Virus record (IMG/VR): IMGVR_UViG_3300035670_000458
Span: 1 to 42,782 of that record
From: a virus
DNA length: 42,782 bases
Reading direction: 5' to 3' (one strand)
In this document: positions 9,004 through 17,929 of the stretch, in pieces
Position numbering within the stretch: position 1 is the first letter of the stretch
Layout of the letters: the number at the start of each line of letters is the position of its first letter
Position numbers and translations under genes: made by a program
The notes under the pieces: model-generated
Told to the model about the DNA's origin: nothing
The model's database searches: none
Seen by the model: only the letters and a program-made list of their open reading frames with translations

Positions 9004-10092
9004 TCAACTGCAAGCAGTAACAATCCCCTTGACAATCGTAATCGAAGTAACGGCCCCCGGACCAAAATCAACACCTGCAACACCGCCAACAGTATAAGCG
9101 TTTGCTTCGCAAGTATCGCCCAAATCTGCGCTACCTACAATAATAAGCTTATCTGCCGACTCATCCCACAACATGTATTTACCCGTTGTAGCACCAAAAA
9201 ACTTGACATCATATCCGGTGTCATCAACTCCGACAGTGATTGTACCGTGCTGCGTTGTATTTATTACATTTCCTGCGGCACCGATATCAAAATCACTTGA
9301 AGCAGCAACACTTGCCATTAGTAATTTTGTAGCGTTCCAAACAATACTTATATCTCCTGCCGCACCCGCACCTGTACCAAAAACAAGGTAATCATTATCC
9401 TTAAACTGCAAGTCAACTCCTGTAGTATAAATCAAATTAGCTGAAGCATCAGCATACAGATATGAGGCGCCGTTAGCTTCATTCCCATACCATTTTAGGT
9501 CAAATGATAATTGAGTAGCAGCACTATCACCAATTTCAATGAGAGTATCGTCGGCAACAGCATTAATTATTAAATTAGTGCCGTCCCAAAGAATACTTAC
9601 ATCTCCTGCTGCACCGGCTCCCGTACCAAAAACCAAATAATCACTATCTTTAAACTGCAAATCAATCCCGGTAGTATAAGCCAAATTTGCGCTTGCATCA
9701 AAGTAAATATAACTTGCACCATTAGACTCATTTCCGTACAACTTAACATCAAAACTTTTTTGCGTTGCTGAAGCATCTCCAATTTCAATTAAACTATCAT
9801 CAGCAGCCGCCGCGACAATCAAATTTGTACCGTCCCATTGCACAACCACATCAGACCCCGTACCAAACGTAAAAGTCTCGCTATCAGCCAGCGCAATATT
9901 ATCCGCATTAAATGTCCCGTCAAGCGACAACGTACCGACAACATATAACGTATCTGCTGACGCATCCCAAAAAACATATTTACCCGTAGTATCCCCACAG
10001 GCCTTAACATCATGCCCTTTGGTATCCTTCCCGAAATGAGAATACTTAAAACCAAAATCCCTGCCGTGTTCTTGTGGTTTGCCCATCGACAT
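9004..10092 (-). CDS. Repeat-built virion structural protein (362 aa)
   Basis: The protein is a chain of related beta-rich units. Units of about 80 residues recur at about residues 85-165 and 165-245, each with DGTNLI, DD(S/T)LIEIGD, a YGNE-NGASY segment, LQFKDxDYLVFGTGAGAAGD and so on. The DNA of the two copies is clearly related (around 9350-9430 and 9590-9670). Shorter flanking units contain GDTTGKYVFWDASADTLYV and GATTGKYMLWDESADKLII. The gene follows the major capsid gene and has its own AAAGGAG site; ATG 10092 or 10086 may be used, the latter having the more usual spacing. Strong signals and position suggest an abundant virion component such as a head decoration or fibre protein. The family name is not certain. 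Confidence 0.7.
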   Translation of the reverse strand: MSMGKPQEHGRDFGFKYSHFGKDTKGHDVKACGDTTGKYVFWDASADTLYVVGTLSLDGTFNADNIALADSETFTFGTGSDVVVQWDGTNLIVAAAADDSLIEIGDASATQKSFDVKLYGNESNGASYIYFDASANLAYTTGIDLQFKDSDYLVFGTGAGAAGDVSILWDGTNLIINAVADDTLIEIGDSAATQLSFDLKWYGNEANGASYLYADASANLIYTTGVDLQFKDNDYLVFGTGAGAAGDISIVWNATKLLMASVAASSDFDIGAAGNVINTTQHGTITVGVDDTGYDVKFFGATTGKYMLWDESADKLIIVGSADLGDTCEANAYTVGGVAGVDFGPGAVTSITIVKGIVTACS

Positions 10093-10110
10093 TCACTCCT
10101 TTCGTATTAA

Positions 10111-10139
10111 GGCCGGGGATGTAGTGAGTCACCCCGGCC
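10111..10139. terminator. GC-rich hairpin between capsid and repeat-built gene
   Basis: Perfect 8-bp arms GGCCGGGG and CCCCGGCC are separated by 13 bases. On the minus strand only a weak T stretch follows, so this may be a partial terminator or a structure that protects the 3' end of the capsid message. On the plus strand a T run begins about ten bases after the stem. Confidence 0.55.
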
Positions 10140-10181
10140 CGCTTTAATATTTTTTTTACAGTTTAGCTTCTTGCCTTGTGA

Positions 10182-11090
10182 TTAAGCCGGGTTATTCCCA
10201 TAGCACCAAAACCAATTATCCCAGCCATAACCCCATCTGCCGACAGCCTTCCACTTCAAGGTCTCAGCATCAAAATCCGAATCTCTCTCAAGCTTCCTTG
10301 GGTCTTTTCTCATGACCCAATTGAGACCTTTTCCACCCTTCATAACTTTTGTGCTGACAACAAACCATTTTCTTCCTGTGATCCTTGGTACGCACATATA
10401 CTTCAAAACTTCACCATTCTGCAGCTGAGTAATCGTGTTTTTCTGATTATCTGCAGTAAAAGGTTCCAGCTCCGACCCGACGATTTTCTTTCCGGCCTCT
10501 CTCCAATAGTTCCCTGAAATAATCAAGTTCCCTTGAAGGCACATCTGATTGCCCCTGTCATTATTCCATTCATTCATTCTTGTCAGCACCGTGTCCACAT
10601 TAGTAACATTCATATCTAATGTATCAGTATTAGATTGCGTGTCGTCTCCCGCAACAAGGTGATGAGAAGCCGAACATAAAGCAACGCCATCAGGACCGGT
10701 ATAACTTGAAGAAAACGCATTGTTGAAAACGCTTGCAGCATCGTATTGGAGAGTGTCGTGAATAGCATCAAGCAACGCATTTGTTTCGCCCTTTATGCTA
10801 TCATATTCTTCATCTTCATACATATCGGCATCGATTTCCAGACCCTGCGAAAATTTGCCGGGCCTGTACTCTTTTTCATACCCATCCGCTAATGTATCAT
10901 AAAAAACATTACCGTTCCAAGGCTGCATACGTCCAAAAGCCCCTCTACCTCTGTGCAATTCGCGCGCTCTGGTAGATTTTATTACATTGAAAAGCAACGG
11001 TATGTAATCCGTGTTTTCCTTGAAATAACTATGAGATATAACTTGAATATTAGCTTCTAATGCTCTGAATTGAGCTTCAGTTAAAGCCAT
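10182..11090 (-). CDS. Major capsid protein (HK97-fold, Mu gpT-like)
   Basis: The 302-residue protein has the pattern of Mu gpT-like major head proteins: an N-terminal helix, RARELHRGRGAFGRMQPWNGNVFYDTLADGYEKEYRPGKF at about residues 42-80, then EIDADMYEDEEYDSI, a long helix with FNNAFSSSYTGPDGVALCSASH, and an aromatic C-terminus (GRWGYGWDNWFWCYGNN). The start is fixed by AAGGAG before ATG 11090. It follows the scaffold and a beta-rich head protein, the standard head-gene order. No separate maturation protease gene is seen nearby. Confidence 0.88.
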   Translation of the reverse strand: MALTEAQFRALEANIQVISHSYFKENTDYIPLLFNVIKSTRARELHRGRGAFGRMQPWNGNVFYDTLADGYEKEYRPGKFSQGLEIDADMYEDEEYDSIKGETNALLDAIHDTLQYDAASVFNNAFSSSYTGPDGVALCSASHHLVAGDDTQSNTDTLDMNVTNVDTVLTRMNEWNNDRGNQMCLQGNLIISGNYWREAGKKIVGSELEPFTADNQKNTITQLQNGEVLKYMCVPRITGRKWFVVSTKVMKGGKGLNWVMRKDPRKLERDSDFDAETLKWKAVGRWGYGWDNWFWCYGNNPA

Positions 11091-11155
11091 ACAATCAACT
11101 CCTTCTTATTTGTGATTTTGAAAAAAAAATCAACCGGTAATTAAATTATTACAGT

Positions 11156-11851
11156 TTAAATTGCAACAGGTTCATTGGCATTCTGATGCAATCTCAAGTT
11201 GACGAAAACAGTAAATGTTTCCGGCGCAACATCATCAATTCTAAGACACTCCCCTGCAGAAGCATCTTCCCAATTGATATCAATTCCATTTGAATCAAGA
11301 TTCCAATGCTTCGTACCAATAGCCTGATTACCCGGGCATAAATACGCCGTATCACTTGCAGCAATCGCAGCCGCTAAAGTTTCACTCAGAGTAATAGTCC
11401 CGTTAGTGGCGTTGAAATCTGATATTTTAACAAGTTTTCCGTTCAGCGAACTGTCCGCTGCAACAGATACCAATTTCAGATACCCGCCGTTAAACATATC
11501 ATCATAATTGCTCGCCATTGTTCCCGTTTTCAGATTATCAACTACAAATGTAGTCGTGCTCCCACCGCTGGCTGTTATAACCTGAGTCGGCTTTAATGCA
11601 AACACATCATCGGGATGGTCGAAAACTAATATTTCCGTCCCGCTCTGTCTGCCTGCCGTAGCACCGTCATGCGGCTCAGCCGCAACTCCGAGATAAGGGT
11701 CATCTTGGTCTGTATCCCCAACTGCAACAACTAATCCGTTAACGAGTTTTACAACTTCACCCATTTCAATTGCCGTTGTTGTAGCAATTTTATATTTACG
11801 TGATTGACCGCTTTTTTTACTTCTGTTGTAAGCCCACTTAAGGTAAGACAT
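11156..11851 (-). CDS. Capsid-associated (decoration-like) protein
   Basis: ATG 11851 has GAGGAG eight bases upstream; an in-frame TTG one codon earlier is less likely. The 231-residue protein opens with a basic stretch (WAYNRSKKSGQSRKYKIAT). It continues with short beta strands including GEVVKLVNGLVVAVGD and PYLGVAAEPHDG, typical of small barrel domains of head decoration proteins, and ends with VNLRLHQNANEPVAI. It sits between scaffold and major capsid genes. A head-decoration or minor capsid role is inferred from composition and position. Confidence 0.65.
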   Translation of the reverse strand: MSYLKWAYNRSKKSGQSRKYKIATTTAIEMGEVVKLVNGLVVAVGDTDQDDPYLGVAAEPHDGATAGRQSGTEILVFDHPDDVFALKPTQVITASGGSTTTFVVDNLKTGTMASNYDDMFNGGYLKLVSVAADSSLNGKLVKISDFNATNGTITLSETLAAAIAASDTAYLCPGNQAIGTKHWNLDSNGIDINWEDASAGECLRIDDVAPETFTVFVNLRLHQNANEPVAI

Positions 11852-11855
11852 CAAA

Positions 11856-12869
11856 TCATCTCCTCTTTTTTAATTTTTCTTGCTCTCTCATTATTTTGGC
11901 AACCACCTGCGGATCATTGCCAAAAACATTAGTAAGTTTCATGTCTTGTCTTGTCAAAATAGCGCGCGGGTCAACAGTTTGTTTGTTGTCATTATCCCCT
12001 CCGGAAATAATTCTTCGTCTGTTTCTATCCTGTATATCAGCAATCGTTTGTTTTTGTACCCGCTGCACTTCCTTTTTTGTGATCTCATCAGACTTACCGC
12101 TTACCATCAATTCCCCAACATAAAATTTATATGCCGCATCAATATCAGCTCCGGGATAAGTGTTTATGTACGCATCGACTTGCTTTTCAACTTCATGCCA
12201 GTAAGGTTTGTTGCGATATGACTCTTTACGTATTTCATTCATTTCGATATTTCTTTTAGCGTTTTCGATTTCCTTTTCTGCCGCAAGCTTAGCACTGTTA
12301 TTTAGTACTTCTTTTGCTGCTTCTTCAGGCCATCCTTTTTCATAAGCCAGCTCTGTTATCTTCTCAGGGGTAACCGCATCAAAATGCTTTCTCTCGATGT
12401 TATACCTCATCATTTGCTGACTCTGCTCATTAAGCCTCTTTTTGTCGGCCTCCAAAGCTTCCCTGTCTGCCTGATACTTTCTTTTCACTTCCTCTTCTGC
12501 TTTTTGTCTCATCTTCTGAAAGATGACATTATCATTGTAACTTTGCTTCGTCTTATCCGTTTCGGCGACCTCCGGATCTCTACTGCCTGTATCAAACTCA
12601 GCATCATTACCTGTCAGGTCAAGGGTATCTTTTTCATCGTCAAAAAAATTACCTGCAGAAAATTCGTCAGCGGCATCCGCATTATCAAACTCATTTCCCG
12701 TGTCATTATCAGAATCAAAATTATCCCCGCCTAATTTATTTCCATTTACACGGTCCACGACTCCGTCTTGGGTCTCGACGACATCCTTACCCTCGTTTTT
12801 TTCCGCAAACAACTGTAGGTTTGCTTTTACAAGTTTAAGCCCGTCGTTTTTACCTTTTAATTTCAACAT
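11856..12869 (-). CDS. Capsid scaffolding protein with N-terminal NLQLFA motif
   Basis: The 337-residue protein has the usual scaffold layout. A short N-terminus holds KANLQLFAEKNEG (residues 16-28). A strongly acidic, disordered part (about 30-105) is rich in Asp and Asn, and a long coiled coil (about 110-215) contains RQKAEEEVKRKYQADREALE. The C-terminus is basic (REQEKLKKRR). The NLQLFA string is a recurrent N-terminal motif in phage head proteins of Firmicutes. The start follows GGAGGG. Scaffolds bind the coat protein during prohead assembly through a basic C-terminus. Confidence 0.8.
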   Translation of the reverse strand: MLKLKGKNDGLKLVKANLQLFAEKNEGKDVVETQDGVVDRVNGNKLGGDNFDSDNDTGNEFDNADAADEFSAGNFFDDEKDTLDLTGNDAEFDTGSRDPEVAETDKTKQSYNDNVIFQKMRQKAEEEVKRKYQADREALEADKKRLNEQSQQMMRYNIERKHFDAVTPEKITELAYEKGWPEEAAKEVLNNSAKLAAEKEIENAKRNIEMNEIRKESYRNKPYWHEVEKQVDAYINTYPGADIDAAYKFYVGELMVSGKSDEITKKEVQRVQKQTIADIQDRNRRRIISGGDNDNKQTVDPRAILTRQDMKLTNVFGNDPQVVAKIMREQEKLKKRR

Positions 12870-12898
12870 ACAAAACCCTCCAAATTTTAAATTAATTT

Positions 12899-14923
12899 TT
12901 AATATAAATTCTGCTGCATGCCTTGTTGCATGCCTTGTTGCACGCCCTGTTGTGACATTGCTATGCTCATTAAAACACTCTGTATTGACTGTTGTGTAAC
13001 CTGCATTACTTGTTGCTGTATTTCCGGCGGTAAATTACCGATTTGAGCAATTAACTGCTTAACTGAATCTTGTGCATACAAATGCTTTAAAATATCTTCC
13101 TTACAAGGAAACTTTCCTTCTTCAATGGTGTACCACAAATCTTCCCCCGTCATTAACTGTCGTGCAAACATTTCAAAAGCAACCGACGTGTAATAATTTC
13201 TGTCGGTAGGCTTTTCACTCAAAATCGTGACTTTTATGTCGAACTCAGGTACAAACTTTTCTTTCCTATACAGCTTTGTACCATCTTCGCCTAAAATGAA
13301 ATTACCCTCGTTATCCGTCAAAGGCTCTCTATCCCACTGCATATACATATCATCTGCCCGTAGCGTACCTTCTTTCATTTTGCCGTCCGTGCCTTTAATT
13401 CGATAATACCTGTCCTCTGTATAATATTGGGCAAACAAAGCAACTCTCTGTTTGTTTACACGCACCAACAAATCTTCTAGCTTTTCGACCGTTTTTTTTG
13501 TTCGGGTATCCGTCCGAGCCCCCAGCTCAGCAATAGCTTTATAAGGCATATTTGCATATTCAGCCCTACCCTGGAAAGTAGCAGTTACTTGAGAAACAGT
13601 TTCGATAACTCTTTGCTTATGCTCTTTATATCCTGTTACGGAAGCAGGAACATTTACACCTGTACGGTCTTTGATTAGATTAACATTGTCAACCTCAAAA
13701 TACATACCGCCTTTACCCGCATTTTTCAGTATGTTATCCAATTGTTTGGGATTAATTGCGCCTTTCTGATATTCTTTGCCTCCAAGCCCCTGCCTTGACA
13801 TGGCTTCAATTTCGATTTCATCGGCCTTATTATGCAACACTTGAGGTATTTTGATGTTTCTTACTTCTCCAAAGCCCCATGGGCAATTTTCATCGTAATA
13901 ACACGTCGCCACCTCGAAAGGATACTTGCCGTGCTCTGAAAAGTACGGCACATACTCAAGAACCACGTTATTACTGATATAAGCTAAATGAATACCCTCA
14001 AGCTCCCCTTTGGCACTGTTAAAATAATCTTGAGCCTTATAAAAATCTCCTTCCTCTTGAAGCCTTAATGCTTTTTCTTTTAGTTCTTTAGCTCTATCTT
14101 TTGGCATGTATTCAGGATAGCCTCTATGCCAATACTCATACACATAGGCAAACTGAGGATCCGACCCTTCATTTTGGTATTCATCATCATCATCTCTTGC
14201 TTCTTGAGTAACAAACTTACCTCTTTTCCCCCAGCGGCTCTTTATAAAATCAATTTTTTTTCTTAATCGCCTGATATGAAACGTACCTTCCTGAAGATTC
14301 TCTTCCAAATCATCGACAGCAGGATCAGGAAAAAAATCTCTTTTCTTAATTCGAGTTACTCTTACATCCCCAATCCATCTGTTAGGACCTGTCCCGCCTT
14401 CCCACTTCGAATCCCAATACACCATCAAGATTGCAGGACCGTAAGCTGTAAAATCATGCACAATTTTTTTGTATGTCTCCTTAAACTTATTACGCTCATC
14501 GTTGAACCTGCTTGCAAATGTTACTTTATCCGCAATCTCTCTATCACCGTATTCGACTCCCTGTATTGACACTTCGGGAGTATTGATTGTAATATTTGCA
14601 TTTTGAGCCGTCAGCGTGTTAAAAACAAAATTATCTTCAGAGTTGGGCCTTATCTGCCTGTCCCTTTTCGTCCGGTATGCAAGATTTGTAGCCCACTGCA
14701 AGCCTCCGCCCTTATAAAGCTTTTCCTCGTCTTCCCATATTTCTTCTATACTATAACCTAACTCATCTATTTCGGCTCCCTTTGCTGCCCGTGAATCTTC
14801 AAAGTTTCGAGTCACCTTTGCGGCTAAGTTGCTTTCATCTTCATTGTTGGGATTATAGCTAACGTTTTGAATCTCAGCATCTGTCTTATCAGGCTTACTA
14901 CTTTTCTTAAAGATTTCAAACAA
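12899..14923 (-). CDS. Portal protein
   Basis: The 674-residue protein has features of large podovirus portals. There is an N-terminal helical part with EEIWEDEEKLYKGGG and a conserved NFVFNTLTAQNANITINTPEV stretch. A YGPAILMVYWDSKW core and the phrase RDFFPDPAVDDLEE (around residue 195) follow; 'FFPDP' segments are common in this family. A long helical part contains YANMPYKAIAELGARTDTRTKKTVEKLEDLL. The extreme C-terminus is a Gln/Met/Gly repeat (QGMQQGMQQ), coded by short 15-bp DNA repeats near 12914-12950. The portal forms the dodecameric DNA channel. It lies downstream of terminase and upstream of scaffold, as expected. Confidence 0.88.
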   Translation of the reverse strand: MFEIFKKSSKPDKTDAEIQNVSYNPNNEDESNLAAKVTRNFEDSRAAKGAEIDELGYSIEEIWEDEEKLYKGGGLQWATNLAYRTKRDRQIRPNSEDNFVFNTLTAQNANITINTPEVSIQGVEYGDREIADKVTFASRFNDERNKFKETYKKIVHDFTAYGPAILMVYWDSKWEGGTGPNRWIGDVRVTRIKKRDFFPDPAVDDLEENLQEGTFHIRRLRKKIDFIKSRWGKRGKFVTQEARDDDDEYQNEGSDPQFAYVYEYWHRGYPEYMPKDRAKELKEKALRLQEEGDFYKAQDYFNSAKGELEGIHLAYISNNVVLEYVPYFSEHGKYPFEVATCYYDENCPWGFGEVRNIKIPQVLHNKADEIEIEAMSRQGLGGKEYQKGAINPKQLDNILKNAGKGGMYFEVDNVNLIKDRTGVNVPASVTGYKEHKQRVIETVSQVTATFQGRAEYANMPYKAIAELGARTDTRTKKTVEKLEDLLVRVNKQRVALFAQYYTEDRYYRIKGTDGKMKEGTLRADDMYMQWDREPLTDNEGNFILGEDGTKLYRKEKFVPEFDIKVTILSEKPTDRNYYTSVAFEMFARQLMTGEDLWYTIEEGKFPCKEDILKHLYAQDSVKQLIAQIGNLPPEIQQQVMQVTQQSIQSVLMSIAMSQQGVQQGMQQGMQQNLY

Positions 14924-14933
14924 CTAAACCACC

Positions 14934-15194
14934 TCACTTGAAAAAATAATTTGTATTATCGTTCTTTTCTTCATTTTGCCGAGCTTTCTCCCACTGCTTC
15001 ATATCTCTCGCCTCTAAAATGTCTGACAAATTTTTGAACATACTCGTTTTTTTTTGCATAAAAAAAGAACCTTTTGTTTTGTTCTTTGGTTCCTTTCGAT
15101 ACTCAAGATATTTTTTCTCCCCTGTTTTAAGCCCCAAAAAAAAGATTAGAACACCAACAACCATATATATAACAGCTATCACATTATCACTCAC
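14934..15194 (-). CDS. Small single-pass membrane protein (86 aa)
   Basis: GTG 15194 is chosen because GGAGGTG lies eight bases upstream and the start overlaps the upstream stop codon as GTGA, a translational-coupling arrangement. Residues 4-24 (NVIAVIYMVVGVLIFFLGL) form one membrane helix; the rest is polar, basic and helical, with DILEARDMKQWEKARQNEE. It lies between a zinc-ribbon protein and the portal. The function is unknown. Confidence 0.65.
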   Translation of the reverse strand: MSDNVIAVIYMVVGVLIFFLGLKTGEKKYLEYRKEPKNKTKGSFFMQKKTSMFKNLSDILEARDMKQWEKARQNEEKNDNTNYFFK

Positions 15195-15484
15195 GCATCT
15201 AACACCTCCGAGCAATCATTTCTCTGTTTTTCCTCTTGCACTGTATTTGACTTAATAACTGCTTCCATCTCCGGCGTAATCTCAATTTGTTGTAACATTT
15301 GTAGCGGATACGGCTTATCGGTTGTCTCTTTATAGCCGCACTTAGGGCATTTATGTGTATACCTTTTAGGCGCACCCGGAGCAAGAGATATAGAAGGTGC
15401 GTGTGGAATCATTTCAACATTTTCACACTTATTACAAAACAATCTTTCCATTCTTATTGCTGTTATTTCAAAAGTTCTAACCAT
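15191..15484 (-). CDS. Zinc-ribbon protein (97 aa)
   Basis: Two Cys pairs, CNKC (about residue 18) and CPKC (about residue 47), are separated by a beta-rich stretch, the pattern of a zinc ribbon. The C-terminal half is a helix with EITPEMEAVIKSNTVQEEKQ. ATG 15484 lies seven bases after GGAG; an upstream GTG in frame is less likely. The protein is encoded right after the terminase large subunit. Small zinc-ribbon proteins are common next to terminase genes, but their role is not established. Confidence 0.65.
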   Translation of the reverse strand: MVRTFEITAIRMERLFCNKCENVEMIPHAPSISLAPGAPKRYTHKCPKCGYKETTDKPYPLQMLQQIEITPEMEAVIKSNTVQEEKQRNDCSEVLDA

Positions 15485-15513
15485 CACAATTCTCCTTTTT
15501 TATTTTTTATTTT

Positions 15514-17328
15514 TTAATTAAAAAACGAATCAAAATCATACGCCCCTTTATCATCCTCATCGTCATCATCATAATCCGATTCTTTCGCCGCATCTACAAA
15601 CGTAGTTTGCTGATTGCTTATTGCATCTGCAATCATATCAGAAAATAACAAATCATCATGCTTACCCGGCTCTGCATCGTATCTTCCATCCTTATCCTTC
15701 ACGAATGTCAGCATCTCATCCAGAGTATTGATATCATTATAATTTTGGATGTTTTCATCGACATTTGTAATAGCCTTTTCGATGATATATGCCCTTGTGT
15801 TTCCGTCAGTTTTCCACCCGTAAGCTTTCTTAACATCTTTCGTTATACTATCAATTTTTTCCCGCATGTACTGGCGCGGATAATGCCATTCAGATAACAA
15901 CTCAACCGGATAAGTGTTGAAATTGATTTCGACGCCTACCAGAGCCTCATTATAATAACTTGCCAACGCCCACATCTGAGCAGTATAAGGCTTTGACTTC
16001 AGCCCTTGCATATGCAATGTAGCAGCTCTATTGCCATTATTATTATTTTTTACCGTCCCGGCAAACCAGTCCGACCCGTCACCTTTGGTATCACCCCCGC
16101 AAGTGTAAGGAACCCCCGGTTTAACATCCTCGTATATCTTGATGCACCCGTCCACGCTATCAACCCAAACAAACGATACGGGAAAATCCATTCTGTCAGG
16201 GTCATTCCATGTAACAAGAAAATAGCCTCTCTTATAAGGCTTTTCTCTGTATAGTTTTTGTAAATAATCTTTCCTCTGTATTATCTTTTCCTTGTTAAAT
16301 ATGCAGCTGCCTGACGCAAGAAACGCCTCATCAGGAGAACACGGATATTCTTGTCTTATTGTGTCTTTAATTAGATATCCCGCCCACTTATTGTAGTACC
16401 AATATACTTGCTCCCAACTAAGCTTTTTTTCGTGTACAAGCCACCGACAACGAACATGAATCCAATCTGTACCCGTTTCAATTTTCTCTTTAAAATCATT
16501 CTTACGTACACCACTCTCGAAATCATATCTATACTCAGGTGTCAGCCACCACTCATAAAAACAATTTTCCCATGCTCCCGAATCCCAAAGGTCCTTATAT
16601 TCGTTATACCCGTTTGCCGTACTCTCCAATATCTGAATAGCATCTTTCGTCATAGCCTCCCCAAGTCCTGCTTGCACCCCGCTTATCCCATCTTTCCAAA
16701 ACGCCGCTTCGCTGCCGTGAAAAAAGTTTATAGTCCTCGAACGCCCCATATTTTTAGATGCTGTCTTAACTTCCCAAGAAGAATGCAGCTCCTCGAAGAG
16801 CAACTGCTTTTTATTATTATATTTTTCAACCGGCTTGATTTCATCCGGAAGCAGCGAATAAACATACTTACCTTTGTTTTCGAATATGGCTGCCGTATTA
16901 GCATCCTCATCTGCTGCCGTAAATCCTTCGAAGTTTTTGCGAGTAATTGTACAGGCAAGCTGATATGCCGTTATACAAGAAGTAAATCCCGCTTGTCGTC
17001 CCTTAAGAATAAGAAAACGTATGTGCAGCCTTTTCCCCGTTTTGTATTCTTCTTTAGCCCTGCCGACCCGCTTTATAAAATCAAGCTGAACCACATTGAA
17101 GAAAAAAGGGACCGTAGCCTTATCCTTATCCACGATATGAAACAGCATTTCAACCAGATACTCCGGACTGTCCTGAATCTCTCTCTGCAGCTCAGGGTTA
17201 TTAAGCATATAATCTGCAACTGCTTTAACATATTTTCTGTCACTCTCAATCCCGCATCCGTCCGCCCACATTTTTTTTCTCTTCTCGATAATCTCAACTG
17301 CAGTAATTTTTTTCTCAGCTTTTGCCAT
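15514..17328 (-). CDS. terL: Terminase large subunit
   Basis: The 604-residue packaging motor has both catalytic halves. In the ATPase, a Walker A variant KGRQAGFTS lies at residues 109-117 and Walker B with the terminase-typical ESTA at about 230-238. In the nuclease, an acidic motif GGDTKGDGSD lies at 411-420, GVEIN at 465-469, and KHDDLLFSD at 556-564, supplying the metal-binding Asp/Glu residues. The C-terminus is acidic (ESDYDDDDEDDKG). The AAGGAG binding site lies inside the last codons of the small-subunit gene, three bases before this start region, so the two are likely coupled. Confidence 0.95.
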   Translation of the reverse strand: MAKAEKKITAVEIIEKRKKMWADGCGIESDRKYVKAVADYMLNNPELQREIQDSPEYLVEMLFHIVDKDKATVPFFFNVVQLDFIKRVGRAKEEYKTGKRLHIRFLILKGRQAGFTSCITAYQLACTITRKNFEGFTAADEDANTAAIFENKGKYVYSLLPDEIKPVEKYNNKKQLLFEELHSSWEVKTASKNMGRSRTINFFHGSEAAFWKDGISGVQAGLGEAMTKDAIQILESTANGYNEYKDLWDSGAWENCFYEWWLTPEYRYDFESGVRKNDFKEKIETGTDWIHVRCRWLVHEKKLSWEQVYWYYNKWAGYLIKDTIRQEYPCSPDEAFLASGSCIFNKEKIIQRKDYLQKLYREKPYKRGYFLVTWNDPDRMDFPVSFVWVDSVDGCIKIYEDVKPGVPYTCGGDTKGDGSDWFAGTVKNNNNGNRAATLHMQGLKSKPYTAQMWALASYYNEALVGVEINFNTYPVELLSEWHYPRQYMREKIDSITKDVKKAYGWKTDGNTRAYIIEKAITNVDENIQNYNDINTLDEMLTFVKDKDGRYDAEPGKHDDLLFSDMIADAISNQQTTFVDAAKESDYDDDDEDDKGAYDFDSFFN

Positions 17329-17331
17329 ACC

Positions 17332-17772
17332 CTACTCCTTAAAAAACTCTTCAAGTTTAATCGCACCTTCATGTTTAATTTCTTTCGTGTCTCTCCACTC
17401 TTTAGGCTTCCTGTTTTTCAACCAGAATATCTGTGCAGTATTTGACGGAGGCATAGTTTTCTTGACACGCTTAACACAAACCTCCACAAATTCTTTCTTT
17501 ACATCATGCCAATGCGTTTCAAACGTTTCTTCGTAATACTCATAACCTAAGGCACTTTTCAAAAGTGCGTTTTCTACTTCGTAGTCAATGACTTCACGCC
17601 CTCTTTTTAAGGCGTTAACCAAGTCCGGTTGAGTCTTTTTGTACTCGCTCAATGATGCCCTCGATACACCAAGCTTCTTAGCAATGTCCTCTTCGATGTA
17701 TCCGTCGCGTGCCCAGGCTTCGATTAGAGCAAGTTTCGGCTTCACATAATCATCGTATTTGCATTTTGGCAC
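17332..17772 (-). CDS. terS: Terminase small subunit
   Basis: The 146-residue protein has an N-terminal helix-turn-helix (EEDIAKKLGVSRASLSEYKK, about residues 27-46). A central oligomerisation helix pair follows (KRGREVIDYEVENALLKSALGYEY), and the end is the family-typical PPSNTAQIFWLKNRKPKEWRD. The start is GTG 17772 with AAAGGTG upstream. It is the first gene of the late operon. A promoter and then a terminator precede it. Small subunits recognise the packaging site; that site was not located. Confidence 0.9.
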   Translation of the reverse strand: MPKCKYDDYVKPKLALIEAWARDGYIEEDIAKKLGVSRASLSEYKKTQPDLVNALKRGREVIDYEVENALLKSALGYEYYEETFETHWHDVKKEFVEVCVKRVKKTMPPSNTAQIFWLKNRKPKEWRDTKEIKHEGAIKLEEFFKE

Positions 17773-17801
17773 GTTACATCACACCTTTCTCTGTAAAAAG
17801 T

Positions 17802-17828
17802 AAAAAAGCAGAGCTTTTGGCTCTGCTT
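17802..17828 (-). terminator. Strong terminator between late promoter and terS
   Basis: On the minus strand a perfect 8-bp stem AGCAGAGC/GCTCTGCT (9 bp with one more A-T pair) with a 5-base loop is followed by a T run (17806-17802). It lies about 35 bases downstream of the predicted start point of the late promoter and 30 bases before terS. It would stop both early read-through and late transcripts unless overcome. Confidence 0.85.
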
Positions 17829-17868
17829 CTCAAAGGGGAAATTCAATTTCAATTTTTCCATTGTAAAG

Positions 17869-17897
17869 ATTATAGCACATTCAAATACAAGTTACAA
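17869..17897 (-). promoter_or_regulatory. Predicted late promoter upstream of terS
   Basis: Minus-strand -35 TTGTAA (17897-17892), 17-bp spacer and -10 TATAAT (17874-17869), with TG one base before the -10 (extended -10). Transcription would begin near 17862 and run into the terminator at 17828-17802. This is the only strong promoter I see ahead of the packaging and head genes. Confidence 0.8.
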
Positions 17898-17923
17898 GGA
17901 CAGTTTTTGGACACGGTTTGGAC
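17898..17923 (-). promoter_or_regulatory. Three GTCC boxes at 11-bp spacing next to the late -35
   Basis: On the plus strand GGAC occurs at 17898, 17909 and 17920, an exact 11-bp period; on the minus strand the first two units read GTCCAAA. The last box touches the -35 element. Direct repeats on one helix face beside a -35 are typical activator sites. The neighbouring ArpU/RinA-like protein is the natural candidate binder. Confidence 0.6.
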
Positions 17924-17929
17924 AAAAAA

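Noticed and set aside
16408-17445. Long plus-strand frame of 345 codons opposite terL
   Set aside because: It is the antisense shadow of the terminase large subunit, with Phe/Leu/Cys-rich composition and no ribosome binding site.
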